Part shown: in pieces, positions 5,370 to 5,649 of the stretch
Layout: every line of letters starts with the position of its first letter
How positions within the stretch are numbered: the stretch's first letter is position 1
The notes under the pieces: generated by a model
Seen by the model: the letters and a program-made list of their open reading frames with translations, nothing else
Told to the model about the DNA's origin: nothing
Database searches by the model: none
Program-made: the position numbers and the translations under genes
NCBI GenBank assembly: GCA_964639445.1
Contig: CAZXDA010000042.1
Span: 1 to 5,649 of the forward strand
Source of the DNA: 2-01-FULL-49-22 sp964639445
GTDB taxonomy: Bacteria > Patescibacteriota > Saccharimonadia > Saccharimonadales > UBA10212
Direction: 5' to 3'
Length of the DNA: 5,649 nucleotides

Positions 5370-5649
5370 ATGCTAAAAAGAACTAAAAAAATTTATATAC
5401 TACTTGCCATACTGGCAGTTGGTATCATTGGTCTCATTCTTTTGAAGCCAGTTGTAAATAGACTTTTGGATAACAGCGAAATAAGCGAAGTAAGTTCCGC
5501 TTACGACAAGCTTTTTAATGAAATCGAGCTTTACAAGTCAACTAATCCACAAAAGACCATAACACTTGCGGATGTGCAAAATCTTCTAAAAGAAAGGTCG
5601 TCTCTTCAAAATTTACACCATCCACAAATCGGCCAACCCTATACAGTAA
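5370..5649 (+). CDS. Membrane-anchored protein of unknown function, N-terminal 93 residues (3' end outside window)
   Basis: Open from ATG 5370 to the window end with no stop. A TAA abuts the ATG on its 5' side in the same frame, so no earlier in-frame start is possible. The protein begins with a basic stretch MLKRTKK, then one hydrophobic span (about residues 8-26, IYILLAILAVGIIGLILL). This is consistent with an uncleaved signal anchor placing the rest outside the membrane. No lipobox Cys, and no type IV pilin cleavage motif, follows. Residues 35-80 are polar and probably helical (SEVSSAYDKLFNEIELYK, then DVQNLLKERSSLQNL), perhaps a short coiled coil. I do not recognise the family. No Shine-Dalgarno is seen upstream. 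Base composition is somewhat more AT-rich than the neighbouring genes. Confidence 0.75.
   Translation, partial: MLKRTKKIYILLAILAVGIIGLILLKPVVNRLLDNSEISEVSSAYDKLFNEIELYKSTNPQKTITLADVQNLLKERSSLQNLHHPQIGQPYTV

Noticed and set aside
1..5649. CRISPR array, insertion sequence or other mobile element
   Set aside because: No regularly spaced repeats, terminal inverted repeats, transposase or integrase motifs were seen, and nearly all bases are accounted for by the housekeeping-type genes and the tRNA.

Overview
The window looks like compact bacterial chromosome, most plausibly from a small-genome lineage such as Patescibacteria/CPR (Saccharibacteria-like). This placement is an inference. It rests on tight and overlapping gene packing, start codons without Shine-Dalgarno sequences, intermediate base composition, and a cysteinyl-tRNA synthetase with the variant metal-site motif HHTNE. 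TGA is used as a normal stop by three genes, so the standard bacterial code (table 11) fits. No insertion sequence, integrase, phage gene or CRISPR array is visible.

Layout from left to right. (1) The C-terminal part of cysS (+ strand, to 791) enters from the left edge. Its frame carries two consecutive stop codons (TGA TAA, 15-20) inside a conserved motif. (2) A four-gene minus-strand unit reads 5176 -> 779: an alpha/beta hydrolase, two GT4-family (PimA-like) glycosyltransferases, and an AI-2E/PerM-family multi-pass membrane protein. Junctions are a 7-nt gap, a 56-nt overlap and a 4-nt gap, so co-expression is very likely. The last gene converges on cysS with a 13-bp overlap. (3) A 75-bp divergent control region (5177-5251) holds a good sigma70-type promoter for the operon and an extended -10 promoter for tRNA-Gln. 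(4) tRNA-Gln(UUG) on the + strand (5252-5326) has an encoded CCA end. (5) A small membrane-anchored protein of unknown function starts at 5370 and runs off the right edge.

The two glycosyltransferases are clear paralogs of each other and probably act in succession on a lipid or polyprenyl-type acceptor at the inner face of the membrane. With the hydrolase and the membrane protein, this suggests a cell-envelope glycolipid or glycan module. The substrate cannot be read from the sequence.

The most interesting signals are regulatory and reading-frame ones. Several genes have a -10-like hexamer placed so that transcription would begin at or within a few bases of the start codon, with no Shine-Dalgarno, which suggests leaderless mRNAs. 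The double in-frame stop in cysS also needs an explanation. I found no convincing evidence of an undescribed defence or mobile system.
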